Part shown: positions 9,340-17,596 of the stretch, one piece after another
Numbering within the stretch: the first letter of the stretch is position 1
Layout of the letters: each line of letters starts with the position of its first letter
Assembly: GCF_014650995.1 (NCBI RefSeq)
Contig: NZ_BMWA01000018.1
Location: forward strand, 116,349-180,348
DNA from: Streptomyces viridiviolaceus
GTDB lineage: Bacteria > Actinomycetota > Actinomycetes > Streptomycetales > Streptomycetaceae
Length of the DNA: 64,000 bases
Direction of reading: 5' to 3'
Program-made: the position numbers and the translations under genes
The notes under the pieces: generated by a model
Databases searched by the model: none
Told to the model about the DNA's origin: nothing
Seen by the model: only the letters and a program-made list of their open reading frames with translations

Positions 9340-9456
9340 ACCGCCGGGGCTGCGCAACCCCGTCACGATGCCGGGGCGGACAGTGAAGGACAGATCCTCG
9401 ACGGCTGCCTTGTCGGCGTGCGTCCTGGTCAGGCACTGGGCTTCTGTTCCGATCAT
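9340..9456 (-). pseudogene. N-terminal relic of an ABC transporter ATPase
   Basis: From ATG 9456 the minus strand reads EAQCLTRTHADKAAVEDLSF followed by TVRPGIVTG. This is the start of a daunorubicin-type ABC ATPase (usual pattern: AxxLTKxYGxxxAVDDLSFTVxPGxVTG). The expected Walker A (GPNGAGKST) is missing; LRSPGGPHRTG stands in its place and the frame then becomes nonsense. It lies just downstream of a two-component system of the type that usually controls such a transporter. Confidence 0.6.
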
Positions 9457-9602
9457 GGCGAAACCTCCGTTCCGGGTTCCACCATCGCCCAGGAATGGCC
9501 CCTGGCGCGTCGTCCCCGCGCAGCGATTCACCGCTACCACGGCCGCGGTATGCAGCCCGCCGGCCTACCGCGGCGACAGAACCCGGTGCGCCTCCGCAGC
9601 TG

Positions 9603-10298
9603 CTAGCCGGACATGTGTGACTGACCCGGTTCCGTCGCCGGACTGACCAGTCCGCACTGGTAGGCGATGACCACGAGCTGGGCCCGGTCACGAGCGCCCA
9701 GCTTGGTCATGGCCCGGTTGACGTGGGTCTTGGCGGTCAGGGGGCTGATGAACAACTGTTCGGCGATCTCGTCGTTGGAGAGGCCCAGTGCGACGAGCCT
9801 CGTGATGTCGCTTTCTCGAGCCGTCAAGCACTTCAGCCGCTCGTGCACGGCTGCCGGACGCGGATCAGGCTGCGCCAGGAACCGGGTGATCAACGCTCGC
9901 GTCGCCGACGGGGACAACAGCGCCTCGCCGCCTGCGACCGTGCGGACGGCATTGAGGAGCTCTTCGGGCCGCGCGCCCTTGCCGAGAAAGCCGCTCGCAC
10001 CCGCGCGCAGTGCCTCGGCGACATGCTCGTGATCCTCGAAGGTGGTCAGAATCAGCACCTTCACATGGGCGAGGTCCTCCGACTCGCTGATGAGCCGTGT
10101 CGCTTCGAGACCGTCCATCTCGGGCATGCGGATGTCCATCAGAACCACATCCGGGTGCTGCGCACTGGCCAGTTCCACCGCCTCCCGCCCGTCGGACGCC
10201 TCGCCCACGGTCTCCATGTCGTCCGTGGCGTCGAACAGCATCCTGAAGGTGCCCCGCAGCAGGGCCTGGTCATCGGCAAGCAGTACGCGAATTGTCAT
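9603..10298 (-). CDS. NarL/FixJ-family response regulator
   Basis: 231 residues. The receiver domain (1-120) has the acidic pair DD 9-10, the phosphoacceptor Asp 55 in VVLMDIRMPEMDG and the Thr of LTTFEDHE. A LuxR-type helix-turn-helix lies at about 158-212 (LTARESDITRLVALGLSNDE, then LFISPLTAKTHV). It overlaps the end of the upstream kinase gene by 29 bp, so the two form one operon. Its natural target was probably the ABC transporter now reduced to a relic downstream. Confidence 0.95.
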   Translation of the reverse strand: MTIRVLLADDQALLRGTFRMLFDATDDMETVGEASDGREAVELASAQHPDVVLMDIRMPEMDGLEATRLISESEDLAHVKVLILTTFEDHEHVAEALRAGASGFLGKGARPEELLNAVRTVAGGEALLSPSATRALITRFLAQPDPRPAAVHERLKCLTARESDITRLVALGLSNDEIAEQLFISPLTAKTHVNRAMTKLGARDRAQLVVIAYQCGLVSPATEPGQSHMSG

Positions 10299-11499
10299 GC
10301 CCTTCTCTCCGATCCCGTGCCTGGCTGGGCCGCAGCGGCAGTTCGGCGGTCACGGTGAAACCGCCCTCAGGGCGCGGTCCCGCACACAGCCTGCCTCCGA
10401 TCGTGACAGCCCGCTCACGCATCCCGATCAGCCCGTGGCCAGTCCCCGAGGAGACGTGATGCGGCCTGGCCGAGCCGTCGTCCTCGACGGTGATCGTCAG
10501 TCGTTCACGGTCGTAGTGCAGGAACAGCCGGGCGGTGTCCGTCCCGGCGTGCTTACGCACGTTGGTCAGGGACTCCTGCACGATGCGGTACGCAGCCAGG
10601 TCGACTGCTGGCTCAAGCGGTTGGGCCGCGCCGCACCGGGTGTGGCTCACCGCGAGCCCCGCGCGTTCGAACGACGCCAGAAGGGCCGGCACCTGCGCGA
10701 GACCTGGCATCGGGTCGCGTGGCTGCGCCGGATCGTCGGACTGCCGCAGCAGGCCCACGGTCACCCGTAGCTCGTCCAGCACGGACCGGCTGGTGTCCCT
10801 GATGTCCCTCAGAGCCGTGAGGATTTGTTCCGGCCGTTGCTCCACGAGATGGACGGCCACGCCTGCCTGCGCGTTGATCAAGGTGATGTGGTGCGCGACG
10901 ATGTCGTGCAGCTCGCGTGCGATCCGGACGCGTTCGGCCTCCACGCGCTGCCGGGCCTCCTGCTCGCGGGTGCGTTCTGCATACTCCGCCCGCTCCTCGA
11001 CGGCCGCCACATAGGCGCGGCGGGAGCGAACTCCGTCCCCGATAGCGGCGGGCAGAGCCGTCCACGCAACCGTCGCCACCATGTCCGGGTCCAGCAACGA
11101 CTTGGAGGCGAGCACGGTGGCGGCCCCCACCAGAACGGCAGCCGAGGCAGTGGCCGCAGTCCAGGCGGTACGCCGGTCGGTCCGCACCGCAATGTTGTAG
11201 ACGGACACCAGAACCGGGCTGATCACCAGCGGGCTGTCTCGGAACCCGAGCACCTGAAAGACGACGCCGCAGCCAACGGTGACGGCCAGTGCACCGAACG
11301 GGTGGCTACGCCGCCACACCAGCGCGGCGCAGCCGAAGGCCGCAAGCACCACGGCGGGCCACCGCAACAAGAACTGGTCCTGGTCCGGATCGATCGACGC
11401 AGCCACAACCGACAGTACGAACAACACAGCCGCGCCGATAGCGTCCACTGCGCGGATCCGGGCTCGCGTTGCCAGCCTCCAACCGTTGATCACCGCCAT
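10270..11499 (-). CDS. Sensor histidine kinase (HisKA_3 type)
   Basis: 409 residues. N-terminal hydrophobic segments (about 20-145) form an integral membrane sensor without a large external loop. A coiled linker (160-195) is followed by the dimerisation/phosphoacceptor helix IARELHDIVAHHITL with His 198, then an HATPase_c domain with the N box (IVQESLTNVRKHA) and G box (GTGHGLIGMRERA). Partner of the downstream response regulator. Confidence 0.95.
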   Translation of the reverse strand: MAVINGWRLATRARIRAVDAIGAAVLFVLSVVAASIDPDQDQFLLRWPAVVLAAFGCAALVWRRSHPFGALAVTVGCGVVFQVLGFRDSPLVISPVLVSVYNIAVRTDRRTAWTAATASAAVLVGAATVLASKSLLDPDMVATVAWTALPAAIGDGVRSRRAYVAAVEERAEYAERTREQEARQRVEAERVRIARELHDIVAHHITLINAQAGVAVHLVEQRPEQILTALRDIRDTSRSVLDELRVTVGLLRQSDDPAQPRDPMPGLAQVPALLASFERAGLAVSHTRCGAAQPLEPAVDLAAYRIVQESLTNVRKHAGTDTARLFLHYDRERLTITVEDDGSARPHHVSSGTGHGLIGMRERAVTIGGRLCAGPRPEGGFTVTAELPLRPSQARDRREGHDNSRTACR

Positions 11500-11956
11500 G
11501 CCACAACCGTAGGGTCGACGGCTGGATCAGGCATCGCCACGCCAACGGTCACCGGAGTATGACCCGGGCCCCGGGTGGTGCCCTCGGTTGCGTCCTGGAA
11601 AGCGAACACGGGGCATGACCCGGACACGCCGGAAACCCGCCACCGGATGATCTTCAGCACCTGGCGGTCGCCCATGGCGCCGAGACCGCAGTGGCGGCGT
11701 GCGCGTCGTGTTCGCGCAGCATCCGCATGACGGTGGCGGGTGAGGGGTGCAGGCCCAGTTTCCTGCCGGTGCGGACCACAAGCCGGGATGCGATCAACAC
11801 CCGTAGGAGTTGCGGTTGCTCCGTAGATCGGGTCCACGGACAGGCGCGGCCCGTTGACGGGTTGCAGAGGCCTACGCCCATGAGGACGGTGTCGGTGGGC
11901 GTCTCCGCCGAGCGTTGGTCAGGCTGCCCGGTCAGCTTCTCGTGCAAGCGCCAACG
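11500..11956. other. Decayed region
   Basis: On the minus strand LRVLIASRLVVRTGRKLGL followed by HPSPATVMRMLREH (about 11690-11800) resembles the helix-turn-helix part of a transposase, but I cannot assign a family and the frame is broken on both sides. No other gene is supportable. Confidence 0.25.
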
Positions 11957-12291
11957 TCAGGCACTGACCGCCTCGCGCACCTCGGCGAGGAACTCCTCCG
12001 TACGTGGGTGCGTGGGGTGGGCCGGACGGGCGACGTAGACCGTGGCGGCGGGCGCGTCGTCGACCGGGACCGGGTGCACTAGCCGGACCGGCCCACCGCC
12101 GGGAAGCGTTCGCGTTCGGCAGGCGTCACCCGGCAGTGCCTGCCGAACGCGAACCGTCGTCCGGCCAAGGCCACCCAGGCCCGCGCATCAGCCCTCCCGG
12201 GCCCGTCGTACACCTTCTCGGCCGTGAATCCCCAGACCCTCGACAGGCGCTCAGCCTTCGAATGAGAACCACTCGACTGGGGGGCCGCCAA
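11957..12291 (-). pseudogene. Frameshifted gene end, LysR-like C-terminus
   Basis: Two minus-strand frames join near 12095. Upstream is EKVYDGPGRADARAWVALAG, ending VTPAERERFPAVG. Downstream is GPVRLVHPVPVDDAPAATVY, then VARPAHPTHPRTEEFLAEVR and a stop. The HPRTxEFLAEVREAV end is typical of LysR effector domains. The DNA-binding half is absent. Confidence 0.33.
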
Positions 12292-12397
12292 CCGGGCGGG
12301 GTGGCCGACGCCGACGTGCGTGCGGGGGCTGCGCTGCTCATAGACATCTCAGGGGGTCAAGACGTCGCTTCTTATGGATTGTCGGCCTGCGAATCGC

Positions 12398-12973
12398 TCA
12401 GCAGGGGGTGACTTCAGGGTTGACCGGGGGCAGCGCCCAGGGTTCCAACGTGCCGTCGCAGAGTTCGGCGAGGAACTGGACGGCGCCACCCTCGTAGTGC
12501 CACCAGCCGCCGTTGCGAGAGGCGATGGTGACGAGCCACTGCTGCGGGTTGTCCCCAGTCGTGCTCCATAGGAACTTGTCGCCCTCGTTGGACTCCGCCC
12601 ATGGCAGTAGGCCGCCCGGCGCCGGATGCGGGCGCAGGCCGATGGACATATCGGCCTCCCGCCACGCGTGGATGACCCCTTCGAGGTCATAGCGGATACC
12701 GCGGAGCTGGTGGTGCTCTTCGCCTGGTTCAGGAAGGTAGACGAGGAGAAAGTCTCCGAGAGCAAAGGTGGGGTACCACTCAGCGAGGCGCTTGTAGTCG
12801 GCGGGTAGCGGGGTGCGCAGGCCGTCTTCGAGCAAGGCCCAGTCGAGGACGGCGGGCTCTGATCGGCGGTGCCCGGCCAGTCCAGGAACAGCGCGTTCCA
12901 GTGCCGCGATCGCCTCTTCCGGCTCTGTGATGCGGTACTTCGGCGCCTGTGTGCCGATCAGATCGTCAGTCAT
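12398..12973 (-). CDS. SMI1/KNR4 (SUKH) family protein
   Basis: 191 residues from ATG 12973 (an in-frame ATG at 13102 adds 43 residues unlike the family). Features of the SUKH fold are ALERAVPGLAGHRRSEPAVL, the core LPADYKRLAEWYPTF, then GDFLLVYLPEPG, GGLLPWAESNEGDKFLW and WWHYEGGAVQFLAELCDG. In bacteria these proteins are often immunity proteins against nuclease or deaminase toxins, or housekeeping paralogues. No toxin gene is visible nearby, so an immunity role is not supported here. No operon partner. Confidence 0.8.
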   Translation of the reverse strand: MTDDLIGTQAPKYRITEPEEAIAALERAVPGLAGHRRSEPAVLDWALLEDGLRTPLPADYKRLAEWYPTFALGDFLLVYLPEPGEEHHQLRGIRYDLEGVIHAWREADMSIGLRPHPAPGGLLPWAESNEGDKFLWSTTGDNPQQWLVTIASRNGGWWHYEGGAVQFLAELCDGTLEPWALPPVNPEVTPC

Positions 12974-13073
12974 GGCGAGCAGCGTGCCAGACTCGGCTGA
13001 CATCACCGCCCGCTGATGCCGCCTGGCCTGTTGCAGAGACCACCGTGCCCCTGTACCGCAGTTGTCATCCCCT

Positions 13074-13092
13074 CTCCCCCCTTCAGGGGGAG
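13074..13092. terminator. Hairpin, possible terminator
   Basis: CTCCCCC and GGGGGAG arms (7 bp) around a five-base loop, between the SUKH gene and the next block. There is no T-run, as usual for Streptomyces. Confidence 0.3.
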
Positions 13093-13300
13093 ACGATGTC
13101 AATCAGCCACGACTGCTGGACACATCACCGAACTGACCGACCACTACCGGGCCGAGAGCGGCCGCTGGAAGATCGCGAAGCGTTCCGTTGACATGATCCT
13201 CGCCTCGGTCATCAGCTGTTCTACCGCGGTGTCGTCGCGGGAACGGCCACGACTGCTCGCGCGACGACACCGTGTGACCGTCGGCACAGGCAAGGACGCG

Positions 13301-13426
13301 TCAGCCGATGCAGACGTAGCCGGACGGGCAGTCGATCCCGGCCCGCACGGCACTGGGCTCGCTGGAGGCGGAGGGCTGAACGGCCATCGGACACAGGACG
13401 AGGGCGGCAACCGCCGGGGTACGCAT
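13301..13426 (-). pseudogene. Truncated secreted peptidase-inhibitor I36-like peptide
   Basis: A 41-residue frame from ATG 13426: signal-peptide-like MRTPAVAALVLCPMAV, then AGIDCPSGYVCIG and a stop. CPSGYxC is the opening of the I36 inhibitor/beta-gamma-crystallin-like domain of secreted Streptomyces proteins, which normally continues for another 70 residues. The rest is missing or out of frame. The assignment rests on this short motif only. Confidence 0.35.
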
Positions 13427-13591
13427 CACGTTCTCGAACCGTACTGCCTGCTGCCGCCTGGCCGTACTCGCCCGCAGGTTCACTCCAGCAGCGGAGCGCA
13501 GCGCCGGTGCACGGCCAGCCGGATGTCTTGCGGACCCGGGGGTGGCAGCGCAGGTGTGCACGGGCCAGCGGGTCCTCCGGTGTGAACCGGT

Positions 13592-14326
13592 CTACGTGTA
13601 GGGCCGGACGGCCACCGTGACTTCCATGTCGAAGGCGTTCTCCCCTGCTGCCGACGGCAGGCCCAGGACCCGGTCGAGCGCGCGGCTCAGGGGGCCGCAG
13701 CCACTGGTGCCCGGGGCGGCGAACTCCGTGTCCTGGGCACCGAAGGTGGCGACCAGGGGGTCCATGGATATCACCCGGGTGGGGCCGGTGTCCTTGAGCA
13801 CCAGGTGGACCGCGTGCTCGTCGCTGCCTACCGAGCAGCCCGTCGACGGCAGGGCCAGTAGCCCGTGCGCTGAGCCTATGGTGAACTTGATGTCGAACTT
13901 GCCGCGCCGGGTGTCGTCGGACAGGAAGTCCGAGTAGCCGCCGTACTGCGGAGTCAGGGTCAACGGAGTGCCTCCCACCCGGATTGGCGCAGCGGTCATC
14001 TCTCCGAAGACCTGGCGGAATTCACCGTCCACGCGGCCTTCCGCAAAGGTGATCTCCATAGGTTCGGTGAGCGGCTCGTCGACGGCGCCCATGCGCAGAT
14101 GTCCCGTGGCGTGCATGACCTCGCAGCGCCAGGTCCCGGGGTCCGCACCTGCGGGCAGCTCATCCACGGTCGGGCAGGCGGAGAAGTCGAACTCGGGTAG
14201 ATCCGCTGCCCGTTCAGCTCCATGCGCGGGTGCGGCGCCCAGGGCGAGTCCGGCAAGTAGTACCCCGGCAGCAGCACTTGTGAAGCGGCGGACTGTGCGG
14301 TTCAAGGTCACTCGGTTCGGCGTCAT
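13592..14326 (-). CDS. Secreted hypothetical protein
   Basis: 244 residues from ATG 14326. A longer in-frame opening at 14566 would overlap the divergent regulator and lacks family-like sequence. A Sec signal peptide (FTSAAAGVLLAGLALGAAPA, cleavage after AHGA) precedes a beta-rich mature domain with four cysteines (FDFSACP, WRCEV, STGCSVG, TSGCGPL) that could form two disulfides. The function is unknown. It is divergent from an ArsR regulator, with two operator palindromes between them, so its expression is probably repressed by that regulator. Confidence 0.8.
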   Translation of the reverse strand: MTPNRVTLNRTVRRFTSAAAGVLLAGLALGAAPAHGAERAADLPEFDFSACPTVDELPAGADPGTWRCEVMHATGHLRMGAVDEPLTEPMEITFAEGRVDGEFRQVFGEMTAAPIRVGGTPLTLTPQYGGYSDFLSDDTRRGKFDIKFTIGSAHGLLALPSTGCSVGSDEHAVHLVLKDTGPTRVISMDPLVATFGAQDTEFAAPGTSGCGPLSRALDRVLGLPSAAGENAFDMEVTVAVRPYT

Positions 14327-14337
14327 ACGCCCAGCAT

Positions 14338-14382
14338 TGCAGAGAAATCTCTGCAGAGGAATGTCTGCAGAGCTTTCTCTGC
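14338..14382. promoter_or_regulatory. Two tandem operator palindromes (ArsR control)
   Basis: 14338-14355 is TGCAGAG-AAAT-CTCTGCA (perfect 7-bp arms). 14367-14382 is GCAGAG-CTTT-CTCTGC (perfect 6-bp arms). Centres are 28 bp apart. Together they fill most of the 76-bp gap between the secreted-protein gene and the ArsR gene, so one bound repressor could shut both promoters. Confidence 0.7.
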
Positions 14383-14402
14383 TGTCTGGATAGACTGCCG
14401 CC

Positions 14403-14975
14403 ATGACGAAAGAGCGGAGAGCGGAAGCCGCAGGACGGCGCACGGTCGACAGCCCCGAGGTGCTCAAGGCCCTCTCGCACCCCCTGCGCCTGCGAATCCT
14501 GCGCCACCTCGGCGCGGCGGGCCCGGCCACCTCAACCACGCTCGCTGCCGCCCTCGGCGAGAACACCGGGACGCTCAGCTACCACCTGCGCATGCTGGAG
14601 CGCAGTGGCCTCATCGAGGACATCCCCGAGCGCTCCACCGGGCGTGAGCGCTGGTGGCGCGGGGTGCGCGGCCTCGACATCCGCAGACCGCCGCAGGGTG
14701 AGCTGACGGAGGCCGAGCGCGCCATGTCGGCCGAGCTGGACCGGATGAGGATGGAGGAGGACGTCGAGCTCGCCCGGCAGTTCACCGCCGGACACGCGGA
14801 GTCCGAAGGCTGGATGCGGGGTTCACGCAGCCTCATCCACCTCACGAAGGGTGAGCTGGACGCGTTCCATGACGACTACCTGGCCCTACTCGCGCGCTAT
14901 GCCCGCGGGCCCGAGGAAGCCCCCGACGACGCACGCCCCATACTCCTCCGCTGGTTCGGCCTGCCCGCTGACTGA
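14403..14975 (+). CDS. ArsR-family winged-helix regulator
   Basis: 190 residues. The HTH at about 20-95 is ArsR-like (VLKALSHPLRLRILRHLGAA, then GTLSYHLRMLERSGLI). The metal-binding CxC motif of arsenic or cadmium sensors is absent. The C-terminal 95 residues form an acidic helical extension seen in Streptomyces paralogues of the YdfF/ArsR type. Probably autoregulatory and a repressor of the divergent secreted protein. The inducer is unknown. Confidence 0.9.
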   Translation: MTKERRAEAAGRRTVDSPEVLKALSHPLRLRILRHLGAAGPATSTTLAAALGENTGTLSYHLRMLERSGLIEDIPERSTGRERWWRGVRGLDIRRPPQGELTEAERAMSAELDRMRMEEDVELARQFTAGHAESEGWMRGSRSLIHLTKGELDAFHDDYLALLARYARGPEEAPDDARPILLRWFGLPAD

Positions 14976-15408
14976 CCGGCGGCCAGCCGGCGAACTGTTT
15001 GATCGGCCAAGCGCTCGAGCGGTATGCCCTCACTCGGGTGAGGGGCGCAGTGGTGTGCGGCGAGCTGGTGGTGGGCCTGGCTGCGCCGGGTCTGCTGCGC
15101 TGGGGTACCGGCGTATCCCCGGGTGCGGCCGGTGTCAGCCTGCGACCCGGTGCGCCCTCTCATCGCGCGCAAGCGCAGATCCGTCTGTGCCACGAAGCGA
15201 CGGAGTTCGACCGTTCCGGCCTCCCCCCGAGCATCCGCACACCGACCTGATCCAATGAGCCCGGTTGTTCAGGCCCTGGTGCGAGCGGTGTTCGACCGAC
15301 GGCATCACCGCGCGGTGGGCGCCGCCGGCGCCCTCCTCTCTTCACGCCTGGTCATCCCGCACCGTCGCGAGAAGGGTCAGGCCGAACTTCCGGCCTGACC
15401 CTGCAGGG
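14976..15408. other. Intergenic region, nothing supportable
   Basis: No frame on either strand has both a plausible start and protein-like composition. 15373-15410 carries a small dyad (GGCCGGAAGTTCGGCC type) that might be a weak terminator. Confidence 0.3.
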
Positions 15409-15723
15409 TCACCGGCGCCGCCTCGCCGGGACCGAACGCCCGCGCATCAGGGCCTCGGCATCGACGGGCGCCTCACGGCCCGCGGCAGCCGAAGCGGTGC
15501 CCGTCAGTGACCAGGCGCCGACCGGACCGCCGTGGTGCACCTGCACCTCACGGCCTCCCTCGGCGACTCCGCTCACCATCTTGGCCAGCAGCTCCTGCTC
15601 ACGTTCCCGGCGCCGCTCACGGGCCAGCTGCACGCACCTCCACTCGCGCACCCTGATCGCGACCATCGCGATCAGAGCGGCAATCACCCCCTCAGGCACC
15701 AGCATCTCCTGCACTCTTTCCAC
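15409..15723 (-). CDS. Small hypothetical protein, hydrophobic N-terminus and coiled coil
   Basis: 104 residues. VPEGVIAALIAMVAIRV is a short hydrophobic helix, followed by a strongly charged coiled coil (ARERRREREQELLAKMV) and a Gly/Ala/Arg-rich tail. This layout suggests a membrane-anchored small protein. The GTG start at 15723 has GAGGA 8 bp upstream. ATG 15705 (MLVPEGV) behind GGAAAGAG is an equally good alternative. Confidence 0.55.
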   Translation of the reverse strand: MERVQEMLVPEGVIAALIAMVAIRVREWRCVQLARERRREREQELLAKMVSGVAEGGREVQVHHGGPVGAWSLTGTASAAAGREAPVDAEALMRGRSVPARRRR

Positions 15724-16107
15724 CGCCCCGGTCCTCGTCGAACTCGCCAGTCACCCCCACATCGCGCGAGCGGACCAGGGCGGGTACCGAACCCTTCGAG
15801 ATTTTTTAGCCGGACTGTTCACCGGAGTCTTCGTCGGCATGACCGCGCCTCCTGACTGCCCCGTTACAGCTCGCAGGATGCGCATCGAGGTCTCCTCGAA
15901 GCCGACGGCCCCGTCTTGTCGCTGGGCGACGACGTCCGTGGAGTGCACCATTCGGGATGCCGGCCAGCTGGGGTGTGGCTGCGCTGTTACCTCGACATGC
16001 GCCAGCCCCCGCACTCGCCTGTTTACAGGTAGGACCTCCGGGGGGCACGGGCCGGACAGGTGAGGTGCGGACGGAGGGTCCGGAACCCTCTTCGGAATTG
16101 GATCGGC
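15724..16107. other. Intergenic region with a doubtful minus-strand frame
   Basis: A minus-strand frame at 15751-16014 contains QDGAVGFEETSMRILRAVTG, which looks protein-like, but neither its start nor its end is convincing. Nothing else is seen. Confidence 0.25.
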
Positions 16108-16359
16108 TCAGTCTTCAGCGCTGTCGCCGTCGGTCGGCCGCAGGCGACGTCGGGCCTCCTCCAGCCGCACGTCGTAGTCGGGGAAGAACAAGGCGGGAAG
16201 CATCTTGTCCAGCTGGCCGGCGATCCGGTGGATCGGTGCCCATGCCGCTGGATCGTCGACCGTGTTGCTGAGGTCGGTCATCTGCAACCGTTCCAACCAG
16301 TCCGACAGGATCGTCGCTTCGTCGCGGGTGAGCTTGATCGTGATCTCTGGATCGTCCAT
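16108..16359 (-). CDS. Small acidic hypothetical protein
   Basis: 83 residues from ATG 16359, behind a purine-rich GAAGGGGTGGGG. MDDPEITIKLTRDEATILSD, then WLERLQMTDLSNTVDDPAAW, and a second helix RIAGQLDKMLPALF make a compact all-helical acidic protein. An upstream in-frame GTG at 16404 is less likely. The family is known to me only as a Streptomyces hypothetical. Single-gene unit. Confidence 0.65.
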   Translation of the reverse strand: MDDPEITIKLTRDEATILSDWLERLQMTDLSNTVDDPAAWAPIHRIAGQLDKMLPALFFPDYDVRLEEARRRLRPTDGDSAED

Positions 16360-16816
16360 CCCGGCCCCACCCCTTCGAACGGGCGACTCAATGCTCGACG
16401 ACACAACCTACCGATCCCCAGGCTCGTGAGATCGACCAGCCTTCATCGGGACGGGCACGTGCCGTCATCCCGCGTCGACAGTTCCGGACCGGTTGTGGAG
16501 GCCGCTGAGAGCGTCATCAGTGCGCCCAGGGCCTCGAAGCCATCACGGGCGGTATCCGGGACGTCGAGCGTCCCCGCCCGCGCGCGGTCACGCGGTCTTC
16601 GCCTTTTCGTCCGGATCCTGCGGTGTCCCGGTGGGCGGCCTCGGGTAGCGCCTGTCGGAGCGACCGGGAGGGGAAGGGCTTGGGTAAGGCGAGCCGGGAG
16701 AAGAAACAGCGCAGCCGCGGCACCTCGACAACGTGGAGTGTCGGCGTACTCGCTTATGTGCAGAGCCAGGTACGGATGAACGTGCAGGGCAAGCAGCCGC
16801 TTGAAGGGCCCGCGTC
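16360..16816. other. Intergenic region, nothing supportable
   Basis: Frames here are Arg/Ser-rich and lack ribosome binding sites. No repeats or RNA genes are seen. Confidence 0.3.
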
Positions 16817-17242
16817 GTGGTTCGAGATGATGGGGCGGTGTCTCTTCGCTACTTCAATCAGACCGGTTGGACCGCAATCTTCAACGGCACTGACACCGAG
16901 ATCGGCCGCATGGTGCCCGTAGAAGGCTGGGACCAGGCGACTGGGACTGCACTGGTCGTTGATCCCAAGCGTGGTGCCCTGCGCCTGGTGACGGACTACG
17001 AGGACTTCTCGCACCTGGAGCGGGCCGAGCAGGTCGTGGCCGCGGTGCCTGGTGGAGGGTGGCGAGTGCACTGGAACGACGAGGGTCCGGGAGGAACGCC
17101 GCTGACGGAACAGGTGCTGGCCTGGCTTATTACGTCGCAGGGGCGGGCAACGGCCATCACAGTCGACGCCCACGGGCACGTCGAGGATGCTGATGGCGCC
17201 GACGACTTCATCCCGCCGGGCGAGGAGCTGCGTAGCAACTGA
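16817..17242 (+). CDS. Hypothetical protein
   Basis: 141 residues from GTG 16817, with GAAGGG 8 bp upstream. The sequence is beta-rich and acidic (VSLRYFNQTGWTAIFNGTDT, then VPVEGWDQATGTALVVD, VTDYEDFSHLERAEQVVAAV and WLITSQGRATAITVDAHGH). It looks like a cytoplasmic protein with a duplicated sheet-helix unit. No recognised domain. Codon bias is normal for the host, so it is probably functional. Confidence 0.6.
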   Translation: MVRDDGAVSLRYFNQTGWTAIFNGTDTEIGRMVPVEGWDQATGTALVVDPKRGALRLVTDYEDFSHLERAEQVVAAVPGGGWRVHWNDEGPGGTPLTEQVLAWLITSQGRATAITVDAHGHVEDADGADDFIPPGEELRSN

Positions 17243-17249
17243 AGCCGGG

Positions 17250-17384
17250 TCAGGCCACGTCGGTTTCTCGCTCGATGGCCTTGAGACGGTTCTTCAGCCG
17301 GTAGCTGGGGCCGTTGATGGAGATGACCTCGCAATGGTGGAGGAGGCGGTCGAGGATGGCTTCGTTCGCGAGAAAGGACAGCAG
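17250..17384 (-). mobile_element. IS21-family IstB ATPase C-terminal relic
   Basis: Minus-strand sequence LANEAILDRLLHHCEVISIN, then GPSYRLKNRLKAIE and a stop, matches the C-terminal end of the IstB helper ATPase (AxAILDRLLHHCxVIxINGxSYRL). The Walker motifs and the partner transposase istA are missing, so only a dead 3' end remains. Confidence 0.75.
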
Positions 17385-17596
17385 ATGTTCACCACTTCGG
17401 GAGGCGCCACGACACACCGGGAATTCGCACACTGAGTGAGTTGCTTGCCGTAGTCAGAGGCGGCGGCTGGCAGTTGCCCGCGCTGCGTTGACACTCCACG
17501 GCGGTGCCAGGCGCCGTTCCCGCAACGGATGAGAAAACATGTTGGCTGGCTGCCAGCGAGCTGCGAAGATGCGCCTGTTTCCCAGCCGGAGGACAT

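Noticed and set aside
13592..14566. Longer version of the secreted protein starting at 14566
   Set aside because: The extension would cover the operators and part of the ArsR gene, and would bury the signal peptide.
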